From: Clostridia bacterium
Lineage (GTDB): Bacteria; Bacillota; Clostridia; Christensenellales; Aristaeellaceae
DNA: 38,404 bases
Direction of reading: 5' to 3'
NCBI GenBank assembly: GCA_017459565.1
Contig: JAFUCP010000055.1
Location: 1 to 38,404 of the forward strand
Shown here: in pieces, positions 32,265 through 38,404 of the stretch
Numbering within the stretch: the first letter of the stretch is position 1
How the letters are laid out: every line of letters starts with the position of its first letter
Made by a program: the position numbers and the translations under genes
Notes under the pieces: generated by a model
What the model was told of the DNA's origin: nothing
What the model saw: only the letters and a program-made list of their open reading frames with translations
The model's database searches: none

Positions 32265-33020
32265 CTATGAAAGCGAAGTCATCATGGCTTGCATCAGCGC
32301 CACAGCCCTCGGTCCGCCGGAGCTTTGATACTCTATGGTGCCCGGTTCATCGTTTGAGAGCAGGCCGCGCTGCTCCAGCAGGTATTTGAGGCGCTGTGCC
32401 GTGCCGTCGCGCCCGTCGAACAGCTGTGCCTGCGGGAAGAGACGTTGGATCGGCGCGCGCAGAAACGGAAAATGGGTGCAGCCGAGGACCACGGCGTCGA
32501 TCTGCCGGTCAATATACGGGCCCAAAAGCGCGTACAGGCGCGCCTCTGCTTCGGAAGACGCCGCCTTCCCGCCCTCTACCAGCTCCACAAGCCCTTCGCC
32601 GACCACGCAGATCACATCGTCGCCGTACAGGGCCATCAAGCGCTCGAACTTCTCCAGGCGAAGGGTCGCGTCCGTGGCCAACACAATCACCTGGCCGCCG
32701 TGGCGCGCAAAATGGGCGGGCTTCAGCGCAGGCTCCATGCCCACGATGGGCATCTCCGGGTGCTGCGCGCGCACGATCTCCGCATAGGCGGAGGTGGCGG
32801 TGTTGCAGGCAATGACGATTGCTTTGACGCCACGCGACAGCAGGCGATTGATGCCCGCCGCGCTCAGAGCCCGTATCTGCTCCAGAGGCCGCGGCCCATA
32901 GGGCGCGTTCAGATTGTCGCCATAAAAGAGAAAGTTTTCATTGGGCATAAGCCGATGGGCCGTGTGAAGCACGCTGATGCCGCCAACGCCCGAATCAAAA
33001 AAGCCGATCAGGTCATTCAT
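32265..33020 (-). CDS. murI: Glutamate racemase
   Basis: A 251-residue protein. It carries the two catalytic cysteines, Cys72 in IACNTATS and Cys181 in VLGCTHFPF, the N-terminal FFDSGVGGISVL and the NAPYGPRP block. It converts L- to D-glutamate for peptidoglycan in the cytosol. Start ATG 33020 has AGGAG ten bases before it. Length is normal. Driven by the strong promoter at 33053-33081, alone on the minus strand. Confidence 0.95.
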   Translation of the reverse strand: MNDLIGFFDSGVGGISVLHTAHRLMPNENFLFYGDNLNAPYGPRPLEQIRALSAAGINRLLSRGVKAIVIACNTATSAYAEIVRAQHPEMPIVGMEPALKPAHFARHGGQVIVLATDATLRLEKFERLMALYGDDVICVVGEGLVELVEGGKAASSEAEARLYALLGPYIDRQIDAVVLGCTHFPFLRAPIQRLFPQAQLFDGRDGTAQRLKYLLEQRGLLSNDEPGTIEYQSSGGPRAVALMQAMMTSLS

Positions 33021-33052
33021 CGATGCCGGACTCCTATTAATCTGTTGATTAT

Positions 33053-33081
33053 ATTATAGATGCTTCGCGCATGAAAAGCAA
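33053..33081 (-). promoter_or_regulatory. Promoter of murI
   Basis: Minus-strand TTGCTT (33081-33076), 17-base spacer, perfect TATAAT (33058-33053). Confidence 0.75.
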
Positions 33082-33165
33082 GGGGAAAACGTGAATGGGG
33101 TTGAGCGTGCCGGGGCAGAATAACCGCGCGCAAAGCGTGAAAAAAAGATTTGGAGGTCATGCGTT

Positions 33166-33339
33166 ATGTCCCAGAAAAAGCCTAACACCAGCATCCACTG
33201 CCGCGTCTCCAGCTGTGAATACCATTGCGGTGACGAGGAATACTGCTCCCTGCGAGCGATCAACGTGGAGCCCTGCGAAGCGTGCGCCAGCGGTGTCGCC
33301 GCGGATGAAAGCATGTGCGGAAGCTATCTGCGCAAATAG
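33166..33339 (+). CDS. DUF1540-type small cysteine-rich protein
   Basis: A 57-residue protein with GGAGG nine bases before ATG 33166. Seven cysteines are spread as C-x4-C-x3-C-x5-C and then C-x2-C near EPCEAC, with a final C in MCGSYL. This is the pattern of DUF1540, common in Clostridia and probably metal-binding. Function is unknown. It is followed at once by a terminator and so forms a single-gene unit. Confidence 0.8.
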   Translation: MSQKKPNTSIHCRVSSCEYHCGDEEYCSLRAINVEPCEACASGVAADESMCGSYLRK

Positions 33340-33367
33340 GACGCGATGGCGCCAAAGCGCCTTATCC

Positions 33368-33401
33368 CGGGTCTGCCGCGCATGTGCGGCAGGCCCGTTT
33401 T
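33368..33401 (+). terminator. Intrinsic terminator of the DUF1540 gene
   Basis: A 12-bp stem (33368-33379 with 33386-33397, one G-T pair), six-base loop, then TTTTG. Confidence 0.85.
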
Positions 33402-33443
33402 GCGCTTAAGTGTGATGATTGGCAAGCTATGAATGAATTGTGC

Positions 33444-33471
33444 TTGAAATTTGACAAAAACGTGCTATACT
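33444..33471 (+). promoter_or_regulatory. Promoter of the kinase-ktr unit
   Basis: TTGAAA (33444-33449), 16-base spacer, TATACT (33466-33471), 40 bases before ATG 33512. A consensus TTGACA lies within the spacer but is only nine bases from the -10. Confidence 0.55.
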
Positions 33472-33511
33472 TATTTGTAATGATTGGATTCGGCAGTTGT
33501 GGGGCGGTGTC

Positions 33512-33706
33512 ATGACAAGCACACAAAAGATCGTCTTGATCGCTTTGGCAGTGGCTGGCGTGGTTTGCCTGCTGGTGGGCTTATCGCTGATGCACTACAT
33601 CGGCGGCTTTATGCGCACCGTGGAGGACGAGGCGCGCAAGGAGAAAGAGGAAAGGGACGCCCCGGATATCGAATCCGACGAAAATACAAAGAACACAGGA
33701 GCATAG
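33512..33706 (+). CDS. Small single-span membrane protein
   Basis: A 64-residue protein started at ATG 33512 behind GGGGCGG. One hydrophobic helix (IVLIALAVAGVVCLLVGLSLM, about 7-27) is followed by a charged acidic/basic tail (DEARKEKEERDAPDIESDEN). I recognise no family. It is first in an apparent operon, three bases before the sugar kinase. It could be a small membrane adaptor, but no function is supported. Confidence 0.65.
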   Translation: MTSTQKIVLIALAVAGVVCLLVGLSLMHYIGGFMRTVEDEARKEKEERDAPDIESDENTKNTGA

Positions 33707-33709
33707 TAT

Positions 33710-34639
33710 ATGATCACATCCGTTTCCCTGAACCCGAGTATTGATCGAACGCTGACGGTGGAAGGCTTTACCCCAGGTGGCCTGAACCGCGTCATTTCCA
33801 AGACTGATGTGGCCGGCGGAAAGGGTATCAATGTAGCGCTGACGGTCTCCGGCCTCGGCTTGGATTCCGCCTGCGTCGGCTTTATGTACAAGGACAGCGC
33901 TCCGCTGTTTGAAAAGCACCTGATGCTCAATTCCACGGCCTATGATTTTGTATGGTGCGAGGGTACTGCGCGCACAAATATCAAGGTGTTTGACCGCGCG
34001 GCGGGCGTGGTGACGGAGCTGAATGAATCGGGCGTGACCATCGGCGAGGATGCCCTTCACAGGATGGTGGACATGGTGATTTCCCACGCGGAAAACAGCG
34101 ATTATCTGATTCTTTCCGGCTCTGTGCCGCCCGGCTGTCCCCAGGATTACTATCGCACGTTGATCAATGCCGTGGAGGGGCTCGGCTGTCGCTGTGTATT
34201 GGATGCGGACGGCGAACGGCTGAAATACGGCCTGGAGGCCCGTCCCTTTATGATCAAGCCCAATCGGTATGAGCTTGAGATGATGACGGGCAGCTCCATG
34301 AAATCCATTTCGGAGGTTCGCGCCGCAGCCCTGCGCTACATTGACATGGGCGTTGAGGTTGTGGCGGTCTCCCTGGGCGTGGACGGCGCGCTGATCACCA
34401 ATGGGGATGTGACGCTCTACGCGCCCCGCATGAATATCGATGTCAAGAGTACGGTAGGCGCGGGCGACGCTATGGTGGCCGGACTCGTGGCAGGCTTTAT
34501 GGGCGAAAACGAGTTGGAGGAGTGCTTCAGAATGGGCGTGGCCTCCGCCGGGGCTCGCTGCATCACCGAGAGCAACAGGGCCATCGACCGAACCGTTTAC
34601 CGGGCATTTTTGGACATGGTGAAGATCGAGAGGGTATAA
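33710..34639 (+). CDS. 1-phosphofructokinase / tagatose-6-phosphate kinase family (PfkB fold)
   Basis: A 309-residue protein with AGGAG before ATG 33710. PfkB-fold landmarks are SLNPSIDRTLTV at the start, AGGKGINVALTVSGLG (about 35-50), LSGSVPPGC, IKPNRYELEMMTG and the anion hole with catalytic Asp in STVGAGDAMVAG. The family phosphorylates fructose-1-phosphate or tagatose-6-phosphate to a bisphosphate for glycolysis. No PTS or fru regulator is adjacent, so the substrate is open. It sits two bases upstream of ktrB, which is unusual company. Confidence 0.88.
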   Translation: MITSVSLNPSIDRTLTVEGFTPGGLNRVISKTDVAGGKGINVALTVSGLGLDSACVGFMYKDSAPLFEKHLMLNSTAYDFVWCEGTARTNIKVFDRAAGVVTELNESGVTIGEDALHRMVDMVISHAENSDYLILSGSVPPGCPQDYYRTLINAVEGLGCRCVLDADGERLKYGLEARPFMIKPNRYELEMMTGSSMKSISEVRAAALRYIDMGVEVVAVSLGVDGALITNGDVTLYAPRMNIDVKSTVGAGDAMVAGLVAGFMGENELEECFRMGVASAGARCITESNRAIDRTVYRAFLDMVKIERV

Positions 34640-34641
34640 AC

Positions 34642-36072
34642 GTGCTTTCTGATTGGAAAGGACCATCGTCCGTCGACGAAAAACGGAGCAAATCAAACCG
34701 ACGTCGGTTTGCTAGCGGCGTAGTCGCGTTCTTTTACAGGCGCTCGGGCTTCGATGCGCTGCCCATCATTGCACTGGGCTTTGTTGGGCTGATCCTGCTG
34801 GGGAGCCTGCTTTTGACGCTGCCTGTCGCGTCGGCGACGGGCGTCAGCGTCCCGTGGGGCGATACGCTCTTCACCGCCACGTCCGCGGTGTGCGTCACAG
34901 GACTCGTGGTTCGGGACACGGGCACGGCCTACTCCACCTTTGGGCATGTGGTGCTGCTTTTTCTGATCCAGATGGGCGGCCTCGGCTTCATGACCTTTGC
35001 CACGCTGATTTTTGGGCTCATGGGGCGCAGCCTTTCCATGCGGGAGCGCATGATCATGCGCGAATCCCTGAATGAGGATGATATGAGCGGCCTGGCGGCC
35101 CTGGTGCGGTGGGTGGCCAAGAGTACCTTTACGGTGGAACTGGCCGGCGCGATGCTGTTTGCCGTGCGCCTGATGCCGGCCTACGGCCCCGCCAAGGGCG
35201 CGTTTTTCTCGGTGTTCCACGCAGTATCAGCGTTTTGCAACGCCGGCTTTGATCTTTTTGGCGGCGGAAAGAGCCTGACGGGCTATACGGGCGATTTGCT
35301 GATAAATTTGACGGCAATGGCGCTCGTCGTCATCGGCGGGCTGGGGTTCAGCACCCTTCAGGACGTGCTTTCAAAGCGCAGCTTCCGGCGCTTCAGACTG
35401 CATACGAAGCTGGTGCTTGTCAGCTATGGAACGCTGTTGCTGGGCGGCGCGCTGATCGTGCTTGTGCTGGAGTGGTCCAATCCCGGTACCCTCGGCCCGC
35501 TCAGCTTTCCGGACAAGCTGCTGGCCTCGCTGTTCCAATCGGTGACGCTGCGCACGGCAGGCTTCAACACCATCGACCAGGCGGCGCTGCGGGACAGCAC
35601 AAAGCTGATCGGCGGCTTTCTGATGCTTATCGGCGCGGCCCCGGCCTCGACCGGCGGCGGCATCAAGGTGACGACGCTGGCAATCCTGGTGCTGACGGTG
35701 CGCATGGTGTCCCAGGGCGAGAGCAGCATCGTGGTTTTCGAACGGCGCATCGACAGGGAACTGATCCAGCGAACCGTGGCCATCACATTCATCGCCATAG
35801 CGGTGGCGTTTGTGGACATATGCGCGCTGTCAATCCTTCAGCCCGGCGCGGCGTTCTTGGATTTGTATTATGAATGTGTGTCCGCCGTGGGCACGGTGGG
35901 GATTTCCGCCATCGGTTCTGCTAACCTCCGCCCGCTGGCACGGATACTGATCATCATCACCATGTACATAGGGCGCATAGGGCCGCTTTCGATGGCCCTG
36001 CTGTTTTCACGCAGGCAGAACAGGTCCAGGGAGCTGGCGCGTTATCCCGAGGACCGCGTGATGATCGGCTGA
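34642..36072 (+). CDS. ktrB: Potassium uptake channel subunit KtrB/TrkH
   Basis: A 476-residue membrane protein started at GTG 34642, seven bases after AGAGGG; frames further upstream run inside the kinase gene. Four pore motifs are visible with their filter glycines: SAVCVTGLVV, SAFCNAGFDLF, LRTAGFNTID and SAVGTVGIS, each between two membrane helices. The APASTGGGIKV block follows the third. It forms the ion path of a Ktr system with the cytosolic KtrA encoded next. Sodium coupling is usual for Ktr. The short basic N-terminus (KRSKSNRRRF) is cytosolic. Confidence 0.93.
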   Translation: MLSDWKGPSSVDEKRSKSNRRRFASGVVAFFYRRSGFDALPIIALGFVGLILLGSLLLTLPVASATGVSVPWGDTLFTATSAVCVTGLVVRDTGTAYSTFGHVVLLFLIQMGGLGFMTFATLIFGLMGRSLSMRERMIMRESLNEDDMSGLAALVRWVAKSTFTVELAGAMLFAVRLMPAYGPAKGAFFSVFHAVSAFCNAGFDLFGGGKSLTGYTGDLLINLTAMALVVIGGLGFSTLQDVLSKRSFRRFRLHTKLVLVSYGTLLLGGALIVLVLEWSNPGTLGPLSFPDKLLASLFQSVTLRTAGFNTIDQAALRDSTKLIGGFLMLIGAAPASTGGGIKVTTLAILVLTVRMVSQGESSIVVFERRIDRELIQRTVAITFIAIAVAFVDICALSILQPGAAFLDLYYECVSAVGTVGISAIGSANLRPLARILIIITMYIGRIGPLSMALLFSRRQNRSRELARYPEDRVMIG

Positions 36073-36101
36073 TGATAAAAGACCTTCGGAGGTTTTGCGT
36101 T

Positions 36102-36770
36102 ATGGGCAGAAGCAAGGGAAAGAAGCAGTTTATCGTGGTGGGCCTCGGACGGTTTGGCAGCGCGATTGCCGAAACCCTGTGTAAGGACGGCTCCGAGGTG
36201 CTGGGCGTGGACAGGCGCATGGACCTGGTGGAGGATATGCGCGATGTGCTGACCCACGTCGTGCAGATGGACGCCATGGACCGGGACGCCCTGGCCACGC
36301 TGGGCGTGCAGGATTTTGACGTGGCCTTTGTGACCATGGGCTCGGATATCCGCGCCAGCGGAACGATTGTTCTGCAGCTCAAGGAGCTGGGCGCAAAGCG
36401 CGTGATAGCAAAGGCCCACGACGAGTTCCACGGCAGGATGCTGGAAAAGCTGGGCGCGGATCAGGTTTTGTTTCCCGAACGTGATATGGGGCGTCGCGTC
36501 GCGCATAACCTTGTATCGGGAAATATCATCGACTTTCTGGATCTGAATTCCGAATACTCCATCGCGGAAATCAGGCCGAAGCCGGAATGGGTGGGGCGCA
36601 GCCTCGTGGAGCTGTCCATGCGCTCTGCCATGGGCATCAACGTGGTGGCCATTCGCAACGGCGATTCGCTCAATGCCATGCCCATGCCGGAAGACCGGCT
36701 CCGGGAGGACGATGTGTTGCTGGTCGTGGTGAAGGACAAGACGCTGGAAAAGCTGGATCGGCGGAGGTAG
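36102..36770 (+). CDS. ktrA: Potassium uptake regulatory subunit KtrA/TrkA (RCK)
   Basis: A 222-residue protein. ATG 36102 has GGAGG nine bases before it; an ATG overlapping the ktrB stop (36072) has none. The RCK-N Rossmann domain shows IVVGLGRFGSAIAETL (about 10-25), then the acidic VLGVDRRMD and the MGSD, KAHDEFH and KLGADQVLFPE blocks. The RCK-C domain spans ~135-222. It forms the ring that gates KtrB in response to ATP/ADP or c-di-AMP in relatives. Confidence 0.93.
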   Translation: MGRSKGKKQFIVVGLGRFGSAIAETLCKDGSEVLGVDRRMDLVEDMRDVLTHVVQMDAMDRDALATLGVQDFDVAFVTMGSDIRASGTIVLQLKELGAKRVIAKAHDEFHGRMLEKLGADQVLFPERDMGRRVAHNLVSGNIIDFLDLNSEYSIAEIRPKPEWVGRSLVELSMRSAMGINVVAIRNGDSLNAMPMPEDRLREDDVLLVVVKDKTLEKLDRRR

Positions 36771-36809
36771 CGCTCGTCTGCCTCCGAAATCTCAAGGAGG
36801 CGGTGGGCA

Positions 36810-37457
36810 ATGCTGTCACTCAAGGCGCCGGGCGGCTCGGTGAGCTGCCTTTTGATCGATGATCTGTGGTCCGGGGAGAGTGCGCTCTCCGGACTTTCCT
36901 GTTTTTCGGGCCTGGCGGGACGGCCCTTCGTGCCCGGGGAAGGAATTGAGCTGCACGAAGCTTTGCAGATCGCGCTGCAGGAATGTCGCGCAGACGGCGG
37001 TGCCGCGGCCATTGCGGCGCGGGGGCTGGGCTGCGAAGCGGCGCTGGCGGCGGCGGAGCAGCTGCCGGTGGAACGGCTGGCACTGCTGCGGCCCATGGCG
37101 CGCTCTGATATCAGAAAACGCATACGGTTCTTGCCGCCAAAGCAGGAACGGGACGTCGCCGCGCGCCGCCGGCAGCTGGCGCGGTTGTCCGCCTATGCCC
37201 GAAGGAACCTGTCGCTGTGCGTGTCGGATGTACTGATTGTAGAGGATACAGCCGCCCGGGCCGGACGCGCCCTGCTTGAGGCCGGGCTGGGGGCGAACGG
37301 GCGCGTGACGCTGCTGAAAATTCCGGGCGGGATCGATAAATCTTTGTATATTAATCGTGAATTTGAGTTGAAAAACGCGATATCTTCCTTTTTGCGCAGC
37401 GGAGAATTGCCAAAATCCCTTGCGGAAAATCACGAAATGTGTATAATATATGGGTAA
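36810..37457 (+). CDS. Unknown protein, possibly a degenerate alpha/beta-hydrolase-like fold
   Basis: A 215-residue protein with AAGGAGG before ATG 36810. No family is recognised with confidence. Strand-turn-helix spacing around AAIAARGLGCEAALAAAEQL (67-84ish) resembles the nucleophile elbow of alpha/beta hydrolases, with Gly where Ser would be. VLIVEDTAARA (141-151) resembles the acid strand, and GGIDKSLYINREFELKNAI (173-191) the His loop (GDHSLY) with His lost. If right, it is a catalytically dead relative. The promoter of the next gene lies inside its last codons, which explains the AT-rich end. It follows ktrA by 39 bases. Confidence 0.55.
   Translation: MLSLKAPGGSVSCLLIDDLWSGESALSGLSCFSGLAGRPFVPGEGIELHEALQIALQECRADGGAAAIAARGLGCEAALAAAEQLPVERLALLRPMARSDIRKRIRFLPPKQERDVAARRRQLARLSAYARRNLSLCVSDVLIVEDTAARAGRALLEAGLGANGRVTLLKIPGGIDKSLYINREFELKNAISSFLRSGELPKSLAENHEMCIIYG
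37420..37447 (+). promoter_or_regulatory. Promoter of the PrsA/SurA-like lipoprotein gene
   Basis: TTGCGG (37420-37425), 16-base spacer, perfect TATAAT (37442-37447), inside the 3' end of the preceding gene and about 54 bases before ATG 37501. Confidence 0.7.
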
Positions 37458-37500
37458 ACATATTTTTGGGTGATTGAGCCCGCAATGGAGAGGAAGATTC

Positions 37501-38404
37501 ATGATGAGACACGCGCTTGTGCGGCTGACCGGCCTTTTGATCGTACTGATGCTGGTGCTTACCGGCTGCAATCTGATTGGCATTGACCCGATCATGCAGC
37601 TGGATGAGGACTTTGCCGCTCTGAAAAAGCAGTATTCCGGCGTCGTCGCCACCTATGATGGAGGCCAGGTGACGCAGGAGGACGTGATGGCCAGCTTTTC
37701 TTCGCAGTACACCTATATGAGCCAGATGTACAGCATGTATGGCATCAGCATGACCAGCGATATCATGTCCAATGTGGAGCAGTCCGTCGTGGAAAACGAG
37801 ATCCAGAACATCGCCATCGCCAAGCAGATGGAGAGTCGCGGCCTCTCGCTGGACGCCGACAAGCTGACGGAGATTCAGGCCGAGGCCGACGAGCATTACC
37901 AGGAGGCCTACGATTCCTTCTATGCCAACGCCACGGGTGAAAACGACGAGGTCCGCGCCAAACAGACGGAGTATGACCTTGCCGTCAACGGCTACAGCAG
38001 GGATGCGCTGTACAACATGGAGCTGGCTTCCGCCAACTATGATCTGATCGAGCAGACTGTGCGCGACGAAATCGCCGAGGTGACGGAAGATCAGCTGACC
38101 GCCGCCTATGACGAAAAGGTCTCTGCCGACGAGGATACCTATACCGCCGCGCCCGGCAGCTTCGGCAGCGCCATGACCTCTGATACCAGCACCGTGTACT
38201 GGGTGCCCGAAGGATATCGCACGGTCAAGCACATCCTTGTGGTTCCCGAATCTGATGCGCTCAGCGCCGTCACCGACGCGCGCAAAGCTCTCGAGGACGC
38301 TGAGAAGGCCCTGGAGGATCTGCGCAGTGAGCTGGACAGCCTGAACGATGAAGACGCCGGGGCCGAAGCGGAAGCCGATACCGAAGCCGAAGAGACCGAA
38401 GCCG
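37501..38404 (+). CDS. PrsA/SurA-like peptidyl-prolyl isomerase lipoprotein, 5' part
   Basis: The first 301 codons are present and the gene runs off the right edge. GGAGAGG precedes ATG 37501. The lipobox VLTGC marks a lipoprotein (Cys about residue 24). A helical chaperone-like region (about 50-210) begins VVATYDGGQVTQEDV, the usual start of SurA/PrsA N-domains. The rotamase domain begins at VKHILVVPES (about 242) and is then interrupted by a charged, alanine/glutamate-rich coiled-coil insert. It would fold exported proteins at the outer face of the membrane. The remaining rotamase domain lies outside the window. Confidence 0.85.
   Translation, partial: MMRHALVRLTGLLIVLMLVLTGCNLIGIDPIMQLDEDFAALKKQYSGVVATYDGGQVTQEDVMASFSSQYTYMSQMYSMYGISMTSDIMSNVEQSVVENEIQNIAIAKQMESRGLSLDADKLTEIQAEADEHYQEAYDSFYANATGENDEVRAKQTEYDLAVNGYSRDALYNMELASANYDLIEQTVRDEIAEVTEDQLTAAYDEKVSADEDTYTAAPGSFGSAMTSDTSTVYWVPEGYRTVKHILVVPESDALSAVTDARKALEDAEKALEDLRSELDSLNDEDAGAEAEADTEAEETEA

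Noticed and set aside
33117-33165. Promoter for the DUF1540 gene
   Set aside because: No -35/-10 pair with acceptable spacing was found in front of it.
33451-33471. Consensus TTGACA next to TATACT before the small membrane protein
   Set aside because: The spacing is only nine bases; the TTGAAA at 33444 with 16 bases fits better.
1-38404. tRNA, rRNA, CRISPR array, integrase or phage genes
   Set aside because: None could be seen on either strand by eye. A tRNAscan and CRISPR search would be decisive.

Overview
The window looks like a chromosomal segment from a GC-rich, Gram-positive gut or rumen-type Firmicute, most likely an uncultured member of the Clostridia. The basis is AGGAGG-type ribosome binding sites throughout, classical -35/-10 promoters, ATG/GTG/TTG starts, KtrAB potassium uptake, an ECF S-component, a DUF1540 protein, a GH95 enzyme and EAL/GGDEF signalling. 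The species assignment is an inference. No rRNA, tRNA, CRISPR array or recognisable transposase was seen.

Layout. 1-513 (-): 5' part of a secreted DUF1343/NamZ-type protein. 763-2416: S41 peptidase pseudogene with three lesions behind an intact promoter. 2509-4877: NudC, a perfect-stem terminator, then a minus-strand Nudix/zinc-ribbon pair and a pentapeptide-repeat protein. 5016-9988: type IIA topoisomerase operon parE - GrpB-family - parC. 10080-11418: YjbR/DUF3795 fusion, a cluster of nested hairpins and a degenerate Nudix gene. 11583-15150: sirtuin, deoxyinosine glycosylase, pyrimidine-nucleoside phosphorylase and a degenerate CPBP membrane protein. 15206-19902 (-): lipid kinase, LacI regulator and GH95 alpha-fucosidase. 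20310-29103 (+): signalling locus. 29100-32105: ECF S-component, a truncated MocR regulator cut at a MITE-like hairpin, and a LacI regulator. 32265-38404: murI (-), DUF1540, small membrane protein, phosphofructokinase-family kinase, ktrB, ktrA, a degenerate alpha/beta-hydrolase-like protein and the start of a PrsA/SurA-like lipoprotein.

The most striking region is 20310-29103, five consecutive same-strand genes: a membrane hybrid histidine kinase (kinase + REC), a REC-GGDEF-EAL protein, a stand-alone HPt protein, a 1118-residue fusion of a full amino-acid permease to a hybrid kinase with two REC domains, and a PAS-like-GGDEF-EAL protein. Both EAL domains keep their catalytic motifs and both GGDEF motifs are destroyed. 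The locus therefore reads as a self-contained phosphorelay feeding c-di-GMP breakdown, with the permease as candidate nutrient sensor. It starts behind an extended -10 promoter whose spacer is filled by a perfect palindrome.

Other themes are gene decay (S41 pseudogene, truncated MocR, and CPBP, Nudix and hydrolase-like proteins without catalytic residues) and structured intergenic DNA (10716-10965, 30823-30956, 32163-32229). All family calls come from reading motifs by eye; no database search was run.
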